Part shown: positions 26,826 to 35,967 of the stretch, in pieces
How positions within the stretch are numbered: the first letter of the stretch is position 1
Layout: each line of letters begins with the position of its first letter
Assembly (NCBI RefSeq): GCF_001439605.1
Contig: NZ_LMBX01000015.1
Location: 1 to 64,000 of the forward strand
From: Cytobacillus praedii
GTDB taxonomy: Bacteria > Bacillota > Bacilli > Bacillales > Cytobacillaceae
Direction: 5' to 3'
DNA: 64,000 nucleotides
Program-made: the position numbers and the translations under genes
The notes under the pieces: model-generated
Told to the model about the DNA's origin: nothing
What the model saw: the letters and a program-made list of their open reading frames with translations, nothing else
Database searches by the model: none

Positions 26826-27407
26826 TCAATATCTTTCGACTATTTTGTTCTCTGTTCCATTTAGAATTCTCTTTATATTTTGTCGATGGAGAATGATTAT
26901 TGATACGCTTATTAATAGAGAAAGTCCTATGATAACTTTATCTTCAATTATTAGGCTGTAAATGAATAATGCAATACCCGCCAACATTGAACTTAGTGAC
27001 ACATACTTAGTAAATAACAAAGTTAACACAAACACTACAAAACCAAATAAAACACCTAAAGGCGTCAAAAATAAGAAAACTCCAGTTGCTGTCGCAACTG
27101 CTTTTCCACCTTTAAAACTGGCAAAAACAGAAAATATGTGTCCTAATATGGCTAATAAACCACATACAATAGGGTCAACCGTAGAACTAAGTATTAGTGG
27201 AAGTAAACATGCAAGTGTACCTTTTAATATATCAGCAATTGCAACAATTACTCCTGCTTTTACTCCTAAAACTCTATAAGCATTAGTTGCACCAAGATTA
27301 CCACTACCGTAATCACGAATATCTTTCTTATAAAACATTTGACCTATTACTAAAGCAAATGAGATTGAACCTATTAAATAACTTAAAATCAGTGTTAAAA
27401 TATTCAA
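26826..27407 (-). CDS. plsY: Acyl-phosphate:glycerol-3-phosphate acyltransferase PlsY
   Basis: This membrane enzyme moves an acyl chain from acyl-phosphate to glycerol 3-phosphate, the first step of phospholipid synthesis. At 193 residues with about five helices it has the family's three motifs: GSGNLGATNAYR (35-46), GHIFSVFASFKGGKAVATATG (near 88-108) and the later HRQNIKR near the C terminus. It starts with TTG, since no ATG is in frame; GAGGAG lies 11 bases upstream. Bacillus usually carries a second plsY elsewhere; the isolated place among repeats suggests this is an accessory copy. Confidence 0.9.
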   Translation of the reverse strand: MNILTLILSYLIGSISFALVIGQMFYKKDIRDYGSGNLGATNAYRVLGVKAGVIVAIADILKGTLACLLPLILSSTVDPIVCGLLAILGHIFSVFASFKGGKAVATATGVFLFLTPLGVLFGFVVFVLTLLFTKYVSLSSMLAGIALFIYSLIIEDKVIIGLSLLISVSIIILHRQNIKRILNGTENKIVERY

Positions 27408-27582
27408 AGTAGTATTATCTCCTCATTTATTTTATTATTTTAAGTATTTCTATTTGTTATATATTTTTTCCTGCAACCCTTCTTACGTTAAACTGTATCG
27501 ATGGTTTATGTACATTACTTCACACACTTAATTGAATTTTAAGATAAATATCCAAATATTTCTTATTGAATGTTATTCAATT

Positions 27583-27648
27583 AAATGGCCCAATTACTGA
27601 AAAAAGCACAATTCCTTTTCAAGAATTGCGCCCGATTGCTGAAAAACC
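27583..27648. repeat. R1 dispersed repeat, short copy
   Basis: It reads AATGGCCCAATTACTGAAAA, then GCACAATTCC...AAGAATTGCGCCCGATTGCTG. The CAATTCTT-type arms can fold into a hairpin. Confidence 0.6.
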
Positions 27649-27677
27649 TACCAAAAAAACGTAAAAAAAAACGCACC

Positions 27678-28316
27678 CTAAAATTGTTCAATCTCGGCTA
27701 TCACACTTTTCGATATATCAATTGATTCCACAGCGTTTTCATCATATTCTAAACCATGATTAACATTCGGAATTAACTTCGAGATGATATGTGGGTTTTC
27801 TATGACTTTGGAATACCTTTCTTCAGTATAATAAGGATCCTTATCACCAATTATGCATAAACTATTATTATGAGTTCTTACCATTGCACTCAATACATCT
27901 TCCCTTTGTATTAAAGGAGTCAACCAAACGGCTTAAGCGTCCTTAAAAGTTTCTCTATTTAATTCAGAGCTCATAGCAATCGTTCCAAGTGATTTCCCAA
28001 TTAAATAGAAATTCTTATATGATTTATTGGATAAAACATAATCAAGGACATTTTTCACGTCCAATTTAATTGCTTCACTTACTTCACTAAAATCTGCATA
28101 GTCTTTGTTATTGTATTGATAATTCACTTGCAAAACATCAAACGATTTGTTGATAAATATACCTGTTGAGTAATGAAGAAGAGGTGCCTGTGCGCTATAA
28201 CCCGCACCTGGTAGAATTATTGCCAAGTTGTTAGAATCTTCGCCTTTGCTCAGTATTTTAAAAGGAATATCTAATCCCTTATACCCTTTAACAGTCTGCG
28301 TTTTAACGTTAAACAT
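27678..28316 (-). pseudogene. Alpha/beta hydrolase with in-frame stop
   Basis: The frame from 28316 gives an alpha/beta hydrolase: AIILPGAGYSAQAPLLHYST near 32-51 (oxyanion region), then the nucleophile elbow LIGKSLGTIA. A TAA at 27933-27935 follows KDA. The same frame goes on with AVWLTPLI and CIIGDKDPYY (acid residue) and NVNHGLEY (catalytic His), ending at 27678. All catalytic parts are present on either side of one stop. GGGGGAG precedes the ATG. One base change would restore about 212 residues. Confidence 0.75.
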
Positions 28317-28397
28317 TAAATCTCCCCCGTTTCTTAAATGCGTATATAGTCCCTACTTGCATAAATTTAATTTCCAATATGAACTGTATAGACTCCT

Positions 28398-28468
28398 TTT
28401 TTATTCAATAATCTGGCCCGATTGTTGAATAAAGTTTTTGAACAAAAGCCCCCGTTAGCTTAAGTACA
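28398..28468. repeat. R1 dispersed repeat, short copy
   Basis: CAATAATCTGGCCCGATTG, then TTGAATAAAG and CCCCCGTTAGCTTAAG, match the family consensus. It lies upstream of the broken hydrolase gene. The stretch 28480-28690 after it is richer in GC than its surroundings and holds no intact frame; a short plus-strand piece (TMEELYRSLNLAMSS) looks protein-like but is unidentified. Confidence 0.6.
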
Positions 28469-28704
28469 ATTTTTCACAAACTTTTGCACATTAGTGGAAT
28501 AGGAAGGACTTCGCCACAGCGACCATTAATTTTAAATATGCTAATCTTCTGACTATGGAGGAGCTATATCGTTCCCTTAATCTTGCCATGTCCTCATACT
28601 TTCCTTTGGCCGATTGACTAGCTGTCTAATCTTCTTGCCGGAAAGGTTTGAGTGTCCTACCAGCCGGAAGCTTATTCGGCTTGCACTATTTTATGATTAA
28701 GTAA

Positions 28705-28736
28705 TAAAAAAAGACCTCTCAGATTTCTGAGAGAAC
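28705..28736 (-). terminator. Rho-independent terminator
   Basis: CTCTCAG and CTGAGAG arms close over a short loop, and the minus strand then runs GTCTTTTTTTATT. It ends the beta-propeller membrane protein gene. Confidence 0.8.
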
Positions 28737-28828
28737 TTAGACTAATATTTTTAGATTAATTATAGGTCTTTTACTATGAGTATTAACATAGCATTATTAA
28801 AATTTTAAAGATATAAATGTCTGTCAAG

Positions 28829-30307
28829 CTAACTATTTTTAACCTCTTTTATATATTCCCATGTTTGCCCTTTGTCTTTTGATTGATAAAGTACACTACT
28901 ATTACCATTATAGTCTCCATCTGAACCTTGTCCCATCAACAGATTAAAAACTCCATCTTCTTCATAAGGCATACCTGGAGAATCAAAAGGGCTTAAAGAT
29001 TGTCCATTATCTAATTTCACTATATGAGGTGTAAAATTTACCTTCTTAAATGAAGTACCTCCATCATCCGTACGATATAATGCTCCTTCATTACCTGAAG
29101 GATTGACTGCTCCTAAAAATCCAAGTTTGTCATCAATAAAAACTATTCCTGAGGCACTTCCGATTGTCCCGCTAAATGGGTCATTATTTATAACAGTCCA
29201 TGTTTTTTCCCCATCCATGGTCTTGCTTAGTGAATAAAACGTACTTCCTAATGCTTTATCCGTAACATTTAGTTTAAATCCGACTTCTTTAGATAGATAA
29301 AATTGTTCCTTAGTATTCTTTAATTCATTTTTCTTCTCATTAGAATTTACTTGATTTTGAGTAGTAGATGGCTTACTCCAATTCGGATCACCTATTAAGT
29401 TATATCTAGCAGGGGTAATCATTTTTTCCTTCCTAGGGATGAATATTGATACTGTATATCCAATTATTTCTGAAGTTGCAACTTCCGGACTATACTCTTT
29501 TCCGTCCTTATCAATATTAATGATTCCATTTGTATCATATCCCCAATTTCTTTTTCCATAATAAACCAACCCATACTGATTTTCGTTCCACTCACTAACT
29601 TTTTGTTTAATTGGAATAACACTAACAGTTTTAACTAAAGGCTCTACCAACATATCGACATTATAAGTGGGCCCAGCATAACCATTTAATATTAAAGTAA
29701 TATTTTTTGATTTATTTTTATCAAAAGTTATTAGGTAACTCTCTTCTTTTCCATCTTCATTTTTCCCATATACAAATGTATCAAATGATGTAATTGTTCC
29801 ATCTGAATTAAATTCAAGGGAAAAATTATTTACCATATATAATTCTTGGGGCAAAGTATGTTCTTTATTTATATCTTCAAAAATACCTTTTACTCCATAA
29901 TTATATATATTGTTATGTTCAAATTTAACTGACCTTTCATTTTTTAATCGTTCTATATACCATGCAAGTTTACCACCGTAATTTGTTGCACTTTGATAAA
30001 TGTTCACTCCATATAATAATGTAATTGCAACAAAGATGATAATCGAAATATATTTCCATGACTTCAAATTAGTTAAATTTTTTAATTTATGGTCACTTAC
30101 TTTTATCATTTTAATTGTAGTAATCAAAATGATCGAAAATAATAAGACTATGCTTAATAATAATATATATAGATTATTATTCATTCTTCCATACCTGCAT
30201 ATTGAAGCTAACTCATGTCCAAAAATCCAGTATCCAATTATGAAGATTGGATTCGTTAATAAAGAAATAAGTACTCTTTTTACATTTCCCCTAAATATGT
30301 AAATCAC
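28829..30307 (-). CDS. Membrane protein with BNR/Asp-box propeller-like C terminus
   Basis: The 492-residue protein starts with three hydrophobic helices (about 9-30, 43-65 and 84-105), followed by an outward-facing region. The C-terminal third has sialidase-type Asp boxes of the form S/T-x-D-x-G-x-T-W: TMDGEKTWT, RTDDGGTSF and SKDKGQTWE. Such boxes mark beta-propellers of the BNR or YCF48 kind. The catalytic residues of sialidases are not seen, so it is probably a binding or assembly domain. The start is uncertain: GTG at 30307 overlaps the only GGGG site. A terminator stands behind it. Confidence 0.65.
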   Translation of the reverse strand: MIYIFRGNVKRVLISLLTNPIFIIGYWIFGHELASICRYGRMNNNLYILLLSIVLLFSIILITTIKMIKVSDHKLKNLTNLKSWKYISIIIFVAITLLYGVNIYQSATNYGGKLAWYIERLKNERSVKFEHNNIYNYGVKGIFEDINKEHTLPQELYMVNNFSLEFNSDGTITSFDTFVYGKNEDGKEESYLITFDKNKSKNITLILNGYAGPTYNVDMLVEPLVKTVSVIPIKQKVSEWNENQYGLVYYGKRNWGYDTNGIINIDKDGKEYSPEVATSEIIGYTVSIFIPRKEKMITPARYNLIGDPNWSKPSTTQNQVNSNEKKNELKNTKEQFYLSKEVGFKLNVTDKALGSTFYSLSKTMDGEKTWTVINNDPFSGTIGSASGIVFIDDKLGFLGAVNPSGNEGALYRTDDGGTSFKKVNFTPHIVKLDNGQSLSPFDSPGMPYEEDGVFNLLMGQGSDGDYNGNSSVLYQSKDKGQTWEYIKEVKNS

Positions 30308-30594
30308 CCCTATTTCATCTAATTTATCTATATTGAGTATACTTTGTTTTACTAGATTTTTTCATGATTCGTGATTATTATTTTATGCATGAAGGTCAAT
30401 AAAACCCGTGTTTATATAAAAAAGCCCCTTAAAAATAGTCTTAACTGTATAAATTGGAAACAGGAAAAAGGCCGAATTCTAACCTTTTAAGCCCAAAACA
30501 GTATCACGGCTTCACAGTGAAGTAGCTCCCAGGAATGTGATATTACTAAATAATCGCTCTTTAAACATTTTTCTTATTCAACTATACTGCCACT

Positions 30595-31101
30595 TTAGTA
30601 AAAATAAAAAAGGAGCAATCTCCTACTTGAAGTGTTGCACCCTTTAATTGAATAACAAGATATGAAATCGTCCAACTCCTTCAAGAAAGGTTCCATAGAG
30701 AGGGAACTTAATCGACTTATTACTCCAAGACTGGTTAAATGTTGGTTTATCTTTGTTTCCTGCTCTTGATTTGAATATTTGCTTAGCTTTGAAATAGCCC
30801 TATTTAGTGCTTCACCTCCATAATATCCGGCTTCTTCTGCAAAAAAAGCAGCGTGAAATAGTGAGGTTTGCTCCTCAAAATCAAAAAAAAGAGGAGCTTC
30901 AATAAAATTGTTCAATAAAGTGTATCCACCGTTATGTCCTGTGTCTGAAATTATAGGTACACCACTTGTTGAAAGTGTATCAATATACCGATACACAGTC
31001 CTTATATTCATCTCTAACCTTTCTGAAATTTGTTTTGCAGTAATTTTTTCACCTGAACTAAGCATCCATAGAATTGCTAGTATATTATCAACTTTAGGCA
31101 T
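30595..31101 (-). CDS. Truncated YafY/HTH_11-type regulator
   Basis: The N terminus is a helix-turn-helix (ILAILWMLSSGEKITAKQIS, then MNIRTVYRYIDTLSTSGVPI and GHNGGYTL). Full-length relatives run to about 300 residues with a WYL domain, but here the family pattern ends near SMEPFLKELDDFI, residue 147. The last 20 residues (CYSIKGCNTSSRR...) are read from an R1-like repeat (GTTGCACCCTTTAATTGAATAAC). The gene seems to have been cut by that repeat, with the WYL ligand domain lost. DNA binding could survive; regulation by ligand could not. AGAGGTGG precedes the ATG. Confidence 0.6.
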   Translation of the reverse strand: MPKVDNILAILWMLSSGEKITAKQISERLEMNIRTVYRYIDTLSTSGVPIISDTGHNGGYTLLNNFIEAPLFFDFEEQTSLFHAAFFAEEAGYYGGEALNRAISKLSKYSNQEQETKINQHLTSLGVISRLSSLSMEPFLKELDDFISCYSIKGCNTSSRRLLLFYFY

Positions 31102-31295
31102 ATGAATCCACCTCTATATGAAATTTATTATCTATCTTATAAGTTTATTTTTTCCTTAATTAGTAATAAGTAAATTTCACAGTATTTATCATTAAATTTT
31201 AAATTATTTCCTTGAATTAAACTATTCTGTCTTGTTAGTTTAAGTATACTTCTTTACAATCTATTTCCGATTTTTAGTATAACTCATCAATCGCG

Positions 31296-31376
31296 TTATT
31301 CAACAATCTGGCCCAATTGCTGAAAAAGGCACAATTCATCTTATATGAATTGCTCCCATTTATGGAATAACATAAG
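31296..31376. repeat. R1 dispersed repeat
   Basis: CAACAATCTGGCCCAATTGC, then GGCACAATTCATCTTATATG and AATTGCTCCCATTTATGGAAT. The GCACAATTCAT/ATGAATTGCTC arms form a hairpin. It fills most of the gap between the truncated regulator and the MFS gene. Confidence 0.65.
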
Positions 31377-31408
31377 TGAGTTGTGTTGCCCAAAAACATA
31401 AATTTATT

Positions 31409-32614
31409 TTATGTGTCTTGCTGCATTCTTATTATATTTCTAAAACGTTGATCTTTGATAATTAAAATGGAGGTTAATAAGCAAACAACTGAAATAATCA
31501 TTAATATAATATAAATCAAACTAACAGAGTGAGCATCTGATACGTATCCAAAGATAGGCGAAACTACGATAACAAAACCCTGGTTAAAAAACATGCGGAT
31601 ACTAGCTACTCGCCCATGATATCCCTTAGTTGTGGCAGATTGCTGAATTGCTTGGAATGTTGTACGAAGCCAAGTCGTTACAAGTCCTAACATAAAACAA
31701 GCAATACTAACTATGAGTATATTAACAGCTGTAAACATTAAGTACAGTGCAACCATTAATAATATAATAATAACATTTGAAAAATGAATACCAATACGTT
31801 TAATAAGGGATTTGGCATACCAACCTGAAATAACCCCACCTAAAGAGCATAATATTTCTAGTATTCCATAAATAGTTGCATTTTCTTTTAGGATGTCTGT
31901 AGTAAATACTGCAAGAAAGCCAATATTAGTGTGAAAGATTAGTTGTCCAATTGCCATAATAATTAATAATTGGATGTAAAATTTATCAGAAAAACAATAG
32001 TGAAAACCGTTCTTAATATCTTTTACTATAGAGTTAGGGGATGTAATGATTTCAATTCTTTCTACAGGCAAGCTACGTAATAAAAATAAACTCAATAATA
32101 AAGGACACAGTAATATTAAAAATACTATAGCAGCTGGAAACAAAGAAATGAATAAACTTCCTAAAGCCGTACCTGCAATACTACCCACAATGCCTATTGA
32201 AGCAGTTTTAGAGAAAACCGTAATTAATTCTTCTTGTGAGAAAATAGAAGTTAGATATGCTTGCATGGATGGACGAAATAATGATCCACATAGCTGAATA
32301 ATCATGTGAATAAGAATAAGTCCTATAACTAAAAATGGAAAGTCACCATAAGTCAGCAAGGCAATTAATATCAGACTTATTGAAATTATACTTTGAGCTA
32401 TGATAAGTAAATGCCTTTTTTCCATTCGATCAACCAGTACTCCGAAATATAAATTACTTAAAAAGCTAGGAAGAAATCCTAAGCCAACAAATAACCCAGT
32501 GAAAATTGCATTATTCGTAGAGTGATAAAGTATCCATGTCACAATAATAAAATATGCTGATGTGGTAAATTCACTTAAAAATAGAGAAATAGAAATTTTT
32601 TGTAAATTATTCAC
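31409..32614 (-). CDS. MFS exporter
   Basis: The 401-residue protein has twelve membrane helices in two sets of six. The MFS loop 2-3 motif reads NLYFGVLVDRMEKRHLL near 55-71 (G-x-x-x-D-R-x-x-R). It fits the MFS_3-type group of drug, siderophore or sugar exporters. It starts with GTG behind GGGAGG. It diverges from the SgrR-like gene at 32697 with about 80 bases between, so the two are probably linked as exporter and regulator, similar in plan to sgrR and setA in E. coli. Substrate unknown. Confidence 0.85.
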   Translation of the reverse strand: MNNLQKISISLFLSEFTTSAYFIIVTWILYHSTNNAIFTGLFVGLGFLPSFLSNLYFGVLVDRMEKRHLLIIAQSIISISLILIALLTYGDFPFLVIGLILIHMIIQLCGSLFRPSMQAYLTSIFSQEELITVFSKTASIGIVGSIAGTALGSLFISLFPAAIVFLILLCPLLLSLFLLRSLPVERIEIITSPNSIVKDIKNGFHYCFSDKFYIQLLIIMAIGQLIFHTNIGFLAVFTTDILKENATIYGILEILCSLGGVISGWYAKSLIKRIGIHFSNVIIILLMVALYLMFTAVNILIVSIACFMLGLVTTWLRTTFQAIQQSATTKGYHGRVASIRMFFNQGFVIVVSPIFGYVSDAHSVSLIYIILMIISVVCLLTSILIIKDQRFRNIIRMQQDT

Positions 32615-32696
32615 TTAAACCTCCCCTTTCACTTTATAATTATATAGAGGACATGATTAAGTAAAAACGGACAATTTAAAAGGATGGTGTCCCCTT

Positions 32697-34208
32697 ATGA
32701 AGAATTTACAGATAGATGAAAAACTAATTGCGTTGTGGGGATTGAAAATAAATAATTTTAAACTACAAGAGCTTAGTAAACACTTTCAATTAAGCGAAAA
32801 GCAAATAAAGAGGATTTTGAAGAAATGGGAGGAACAAGGTTTTATTACTTATAAACCTGGTAGTGGAAGAGGTAATGAATCTTCTATTAAATGGCTCATT
32901 AATTTAGAAAATATTTTAATCGCTCAAATGAAGCAGAGTTTTTCTCTAAGGGATTTTCGATTATTACACTTACTTCCATCTAATGGGTTTTCAAATCCTT
33001 TCTATTCACAGGTATCTAACCTAGTTACAACAAATTTATTTGGAAGCAAATCAGTGTCAGAGGAAATCCTTACATTTCCAATTTTCAGTTCAAAATTAGA
33101 ATTACATCCACAACGTTTTAATGATGCTGAGAGCGGGTTTGTTATAGGACATGTTTATAGCAGACTTATTAAATTTGATGAAAATAATCAGTTTACTGGT
33201 GACTTAGTACATCATTGGTTAGTTTCAGATCCAAATGTATTTCAATTTTATTTAAGAAAAAGTTTAAAGTGGCATGATGGGACTACTGTGGAACTTGATG
33301 AAATTGTTAAGTGTTTGTTAATTGGTTTTAATTTGGAAAAACTGAAAGAATTCAAACCTAACCTAATAAGTATTTCCAAATTAAATAATTCAATCATTGA
33401 AATACAATACTTAGGTGAAGAAGAAGAACTGCTATATGTTCTAGCGAGGATTGAAATGAGTATTTTTAGGGATAGTGAAGCAGGGTTGATGGGTTGTGGA
33501 CCATATACTATAGAACAATTAAATGTTTCTGATATGATGCTACAAGCAAATGATTCCTATCATTTAGAGCGTGCTATTATCGACAACGTTCACCTAGTTC
33601 AAATACCTTCACATCTTAATAGAAAGTCTTTATTGAACGGAAAAGAAATGGATTATCAAGTTGTATCAGAGTATGCAGGTATTTTTTCAGCCTATATTAG
33701 AACAACTGAGTTACTTAAAACCAATAAGGCGATGATGCATCTGATTAGAGAGGCATTTTGCTATTTTAGTAGAACTATAAGTGAAATAGATCACTTAAAA
33801 CTCCCTATTTATTCTTCAATAATATCGGAAAATGCAAATACTGAGGTATTTCTCCAAAAACCTATTACTATAAAGTATTGTGTAAATAAGAAAGTATTCG
33901 TTGATTATTTAGTAGAGGTAATGCATTTATTTAAAGTAAATGTCCATGTGGTTCATGTGCCTGTGACAGAGGCTGTAACATTCGATGATTTATTTATTGA
34001 AACTGATATTGTTATTAAGGGGGATATTGTCTATCCTTTACGAGGATATGAGAAATTTAGTAATAAGTGTGAGGAAAGCAATGTGAAATTTGAGGTTTTA
34101 GAGCTTTATCACTCTTATAGGGAAGTAATATATCCTAAGTTATTGAAGGTAAGTAAAAACAAAATATTCGGATACCCCTTACTATCAGAATGTTGGGTTT
34201 CTATATAG
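32697..34208 (+). CDS. SgrR-like regulator: DNA-binding domain fused to a solute-binding domain
   Basis: Residues 1-100 form a winged-helix DNA-binding domain (FKLQELSKHFQLSEKQIKRI and KKWEEQGFITYKPGSGRGNE). Residues about 150-500 resemble a peptide/nickel-type periplasmic binding protein (WHDGTTVELDEIVKCLLIGF, LLGCGPYTIE-like GLMGCGPYTI). There is no signal peptide, so the binding fold works in the cytoplasm as a sensor, as in SgrR of E. coli. SgrR controls a small RNA and the sugar exporter SetA. Here the divergent MFS exporter takes SetA's place. AAGGATGG is about nine bases from the ATG. Confidence 0.85.
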   Translation: MKNLQIDEKLIALWGLKINNFKLQELSKHFQLSEKQIKRILKKWEEQGFITYKPGSGRGNESSIKWLINLENILIAQMKQSFSLRDFRLLHLLPSNGFSNPFYSQVSNLVTTNLFGSKSVSEEILTFPIFSSKLELHPQRFNDAESGFVIGHVYSRLIKFDENNQFTGDLVHHWLVSDPNVFQFYLRKSLKWHDGTTVELDEIVKCLLIGFNLEKLKEFKPNLISISKLNNSIIEIQYLGEEEELLYVLARIEMSIFRDSEAGLMGCGPYTIEQLNVSDMMLQANDSYHLERAIIDNVHLVQIPSHLNRKSLLNGKEMDYQVVSEYAGIFSAYIRTTELLKTNKAMMHLIREAFCYFSRTISEIDHLKLPIYSSIISENANTEVFLQKPITIKYCVNKKVFVDYLVEVMHLFKVNVHVVHVPVTEAVTFDDLFIETDIVIKGDIVYPLRGYEKFSNKCEESNVKFEVLELYHSYREVIYPKLLKVSKNKIFGYPLLSECWVSI

Positions 34209-34336
34209 AAAAATTATTCTAACTACAATTTGAGTGCTAGCCTTACATGGCTTGTTGCCCTTTTTATATCTTCAATGTCATTCAAGTGATAATTAATTTA
34301 ACAAAGGTATTGGCCATAAAATTAACCAATACCTTA

Positions 34337-34433
34337 CCTCCACAATCTGGCCCTATTATTGGATAAGGCACGATTCTTCAAGAATTGTGCCCGCTTGTTG
34401 AAGATCATTATTGAACTAAGCACCCGTTAGCAC
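34337..34433. repeat. R1 dispersed repeat
   Basis: CACAATCTGGCCCTATTATT, then GGCACGATTCTTCAAGAATT and TATTGAACTAAGCACCCGTT. The GATTCTTCAAGAAT part is a hairpin. It lies between convergent sgrR-like and GNAT genes. Confidence 0.7.
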
Positions 34434-34455
34434 AATAAAATAACTAAGTCTATTA

Positions 34456-34977
34456 CTACAAATCGGAGGGTAACATTCCATATACAATACTATCTGTCCA
34501 TTCATTTTTATTCCAAAAATCTTGTATGAAATGGGCTTCCTTTCTCATGCCTACTCGTTCACACAATTTTTGTGAAGCTGTATTTCGTGCATCAAGATTA
34601 GCTTGTATACGATGTACATTAAATTCATCAAATAATTTAAATACCAAACTACTTACTGCTTCTGTTGCCAAACCTCTCCCAGCAACTTCATTTGAAAAAC
34701 TATAACCAATCTCAACAGTGTCTTTCATATCTGTATACCATACGGATAGATCACCAACTACTTTAGTCTTGAATATAACTGCCAAACTTAACATTGATTC
34801 TTTAGTGAGTACATTGTTTGCTAGCTTCTTATTAAATCTATTCTGCATATCTTCATGAGTCCACTTATTATGTAATAGGTACTTACATGTATCATCATTA
34901 TTATAAATAGCAAATACATCCTGTAAATCAGTACTCTTAAAAGGTCTAATTATTAGTCTTTCTGTTGTGATTTCCAA
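34456..34977 (-). CDS. GNAT acetyltransferase, RimJ/RimL type
   Basis: The 173 residues follow the RimJ/RimL pattern: EITTERLIIRPFKSTDLQDV at the start, then EIGYSFSNEVAGRGLATEAV with the acetyl-CoA loop GRGLATEA (about 104-111), and VHRIQANLDARNTASQKLCE followed by GMRKEA. It would acetylate an N-terminal or other amino group on a protein or small molecule; the target is unknown. It starts with TTG behind GGAGGAG. No partner gene is obvious. Confidence 0.85.
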   Translation of the reverse strand: MEITTERLIIRPFKSTDLQDVFAIYNNDDTCKYLLHNKWTHEDMQNRFNKKLANNVLTKESMLSLAVIFKTKVVGDLSVWYTDMKDTVEIGYSFSNEVAGRGLATEAVSSLVFKLFDEFNVHRIQANLDARNTASQKLCERVGMRKEAHFIQDFWNKNEWTDSIVYGMLPSDL

Positions 34978-35286
34978 GTTAGCTCTCCTCCCTTACATTC
35001 ATTCTACAAAACATTTTTTATAGGATTTAAACCTCCTTCCTAGATTTTACCTTGATTACTTATTTCACCATAGTAAATTAAAATCCTTCTACCACTAAAA
35101 CTTCTTTAGTTTAATAGAAATAAGGCCAACCCACGTAAGGCTGACGCTATGTTCCCCTAATTTTCGACCTTCGCCCAAATAATACTATCGAACGTCACTT
35201 ACTTAAACTCCTAGCCTTACCTCAAGCCACAGCTCATGCGTAATAGGATCAACGTAATGAACTGGCATTAAGTTCATCTTATTCTA

Positions 35287-35343
35287 TAAAAGCGCCCTTT
35301 TGAAGAACATCGTTATTGAACTAAAGCACCCATTAGTAAAACT
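35287..35343. repeat. R1 dispersed repeat, half copy
   Basis: AAAAGCGCCCTTTTGAAGAA, then TTATTGAACTAAAGCACCC and ATTAGTAAAAC. It makes up the recognisable part of the gap 34978-35354. Confidence 0.55.
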
Positions 35344-35354
35344 TAAATCCGACA

Positions 35355-35713
35355 TTAAATTTTCTTGTTTTGAATCCCTATTGAATGTTCAGTCTCTAAC
35401 TCTGGTATACCTTCTTTAAAAATTTCAATGTTGTAATGAATCAAATCATATTTATCAATATTGACTTTTAAATATTCCCGTAGATCTTGTTCACTTTTAT
35501 TTTCACCCATACCAATCCAAATCGTCGGGTCTGTATCACCTATTTGAAAACTGACTAAACCAAATTCGTCCCATGCAGCCCTAAGAACGATGCAATACGA
35601 TCAGTTCGTGCTTCTTTACTATCACTAACAATTTCATCATCTTTGATTAAAAAAACATTAACCATTAAAACAACAACAGCACCTACTATTAAGCCAGAAA
35701 TATATTTTTTCAT
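35355..35713 (-). pseudogene. Frameshifted small membrane-anchored protein
   Basis: GGGAGGGAACGGA stands before an ATG at 35713. The frame reads MKKYISGLIVGAVVVLMVNV (signal anchor), then KEARTDRI and a stop after a frame change. The other frame continues LRAAWDEFGLVSFQIGDTDP, TIWIGMGENKSEQDL and ends QNKKI at 35355. A single-base shift near 35590 joins the two into about 118 residues. I do not recognise the family. The clear site and continuous sense suggest recent breakage. Confidence 0.6.
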
Positions 35714-35837
35714 TCCGTTCCCTCCCTGTATTTATATTACCAAATAAAACCAGCTATTTGTGAAACTATTCTACTATTTAGCATATAAGTAGATTTCTTC
35801 ACAATCTCACATAATTTCCAGTTTTGCTTAAATTCTT

Positions 35838-35900
35838 ATTCCATTAAATGGCCCTTTTCATGAAGAAAGACGCTTTCCTTATTCAGAAAAGCGCCCGAAA
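35838..35900. repeat. R1 dispersed repeat
   Basis: TTCCATTAAATGGCCCTTTT, then GACGCTTTCC...AGAAAAGCGCCCGAAAG. The GCTTTCC/GGAAAGC-like arms form a weak hairpin. Confidence 0.5.
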
Positions 35901-35967
35901 GTTAAACGAGGAAGTAATTTTAAAAGATATTCTTCTAATAACCAAATAAACTCAATTATTTATTTAT

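Noticed and set aside
28480-28690. Insertion sequence remnant in a GC-richer patch
   Set aside because: A short protein-like piece exists, but no transposase motif, terminal repeats or target duplication could be shown.
30420-30560. Possible IS end (AAGGGGCTTTTTT on the minus strand)
   Set aside because: Only one end-like stretch is present, with no partner end or transposase.
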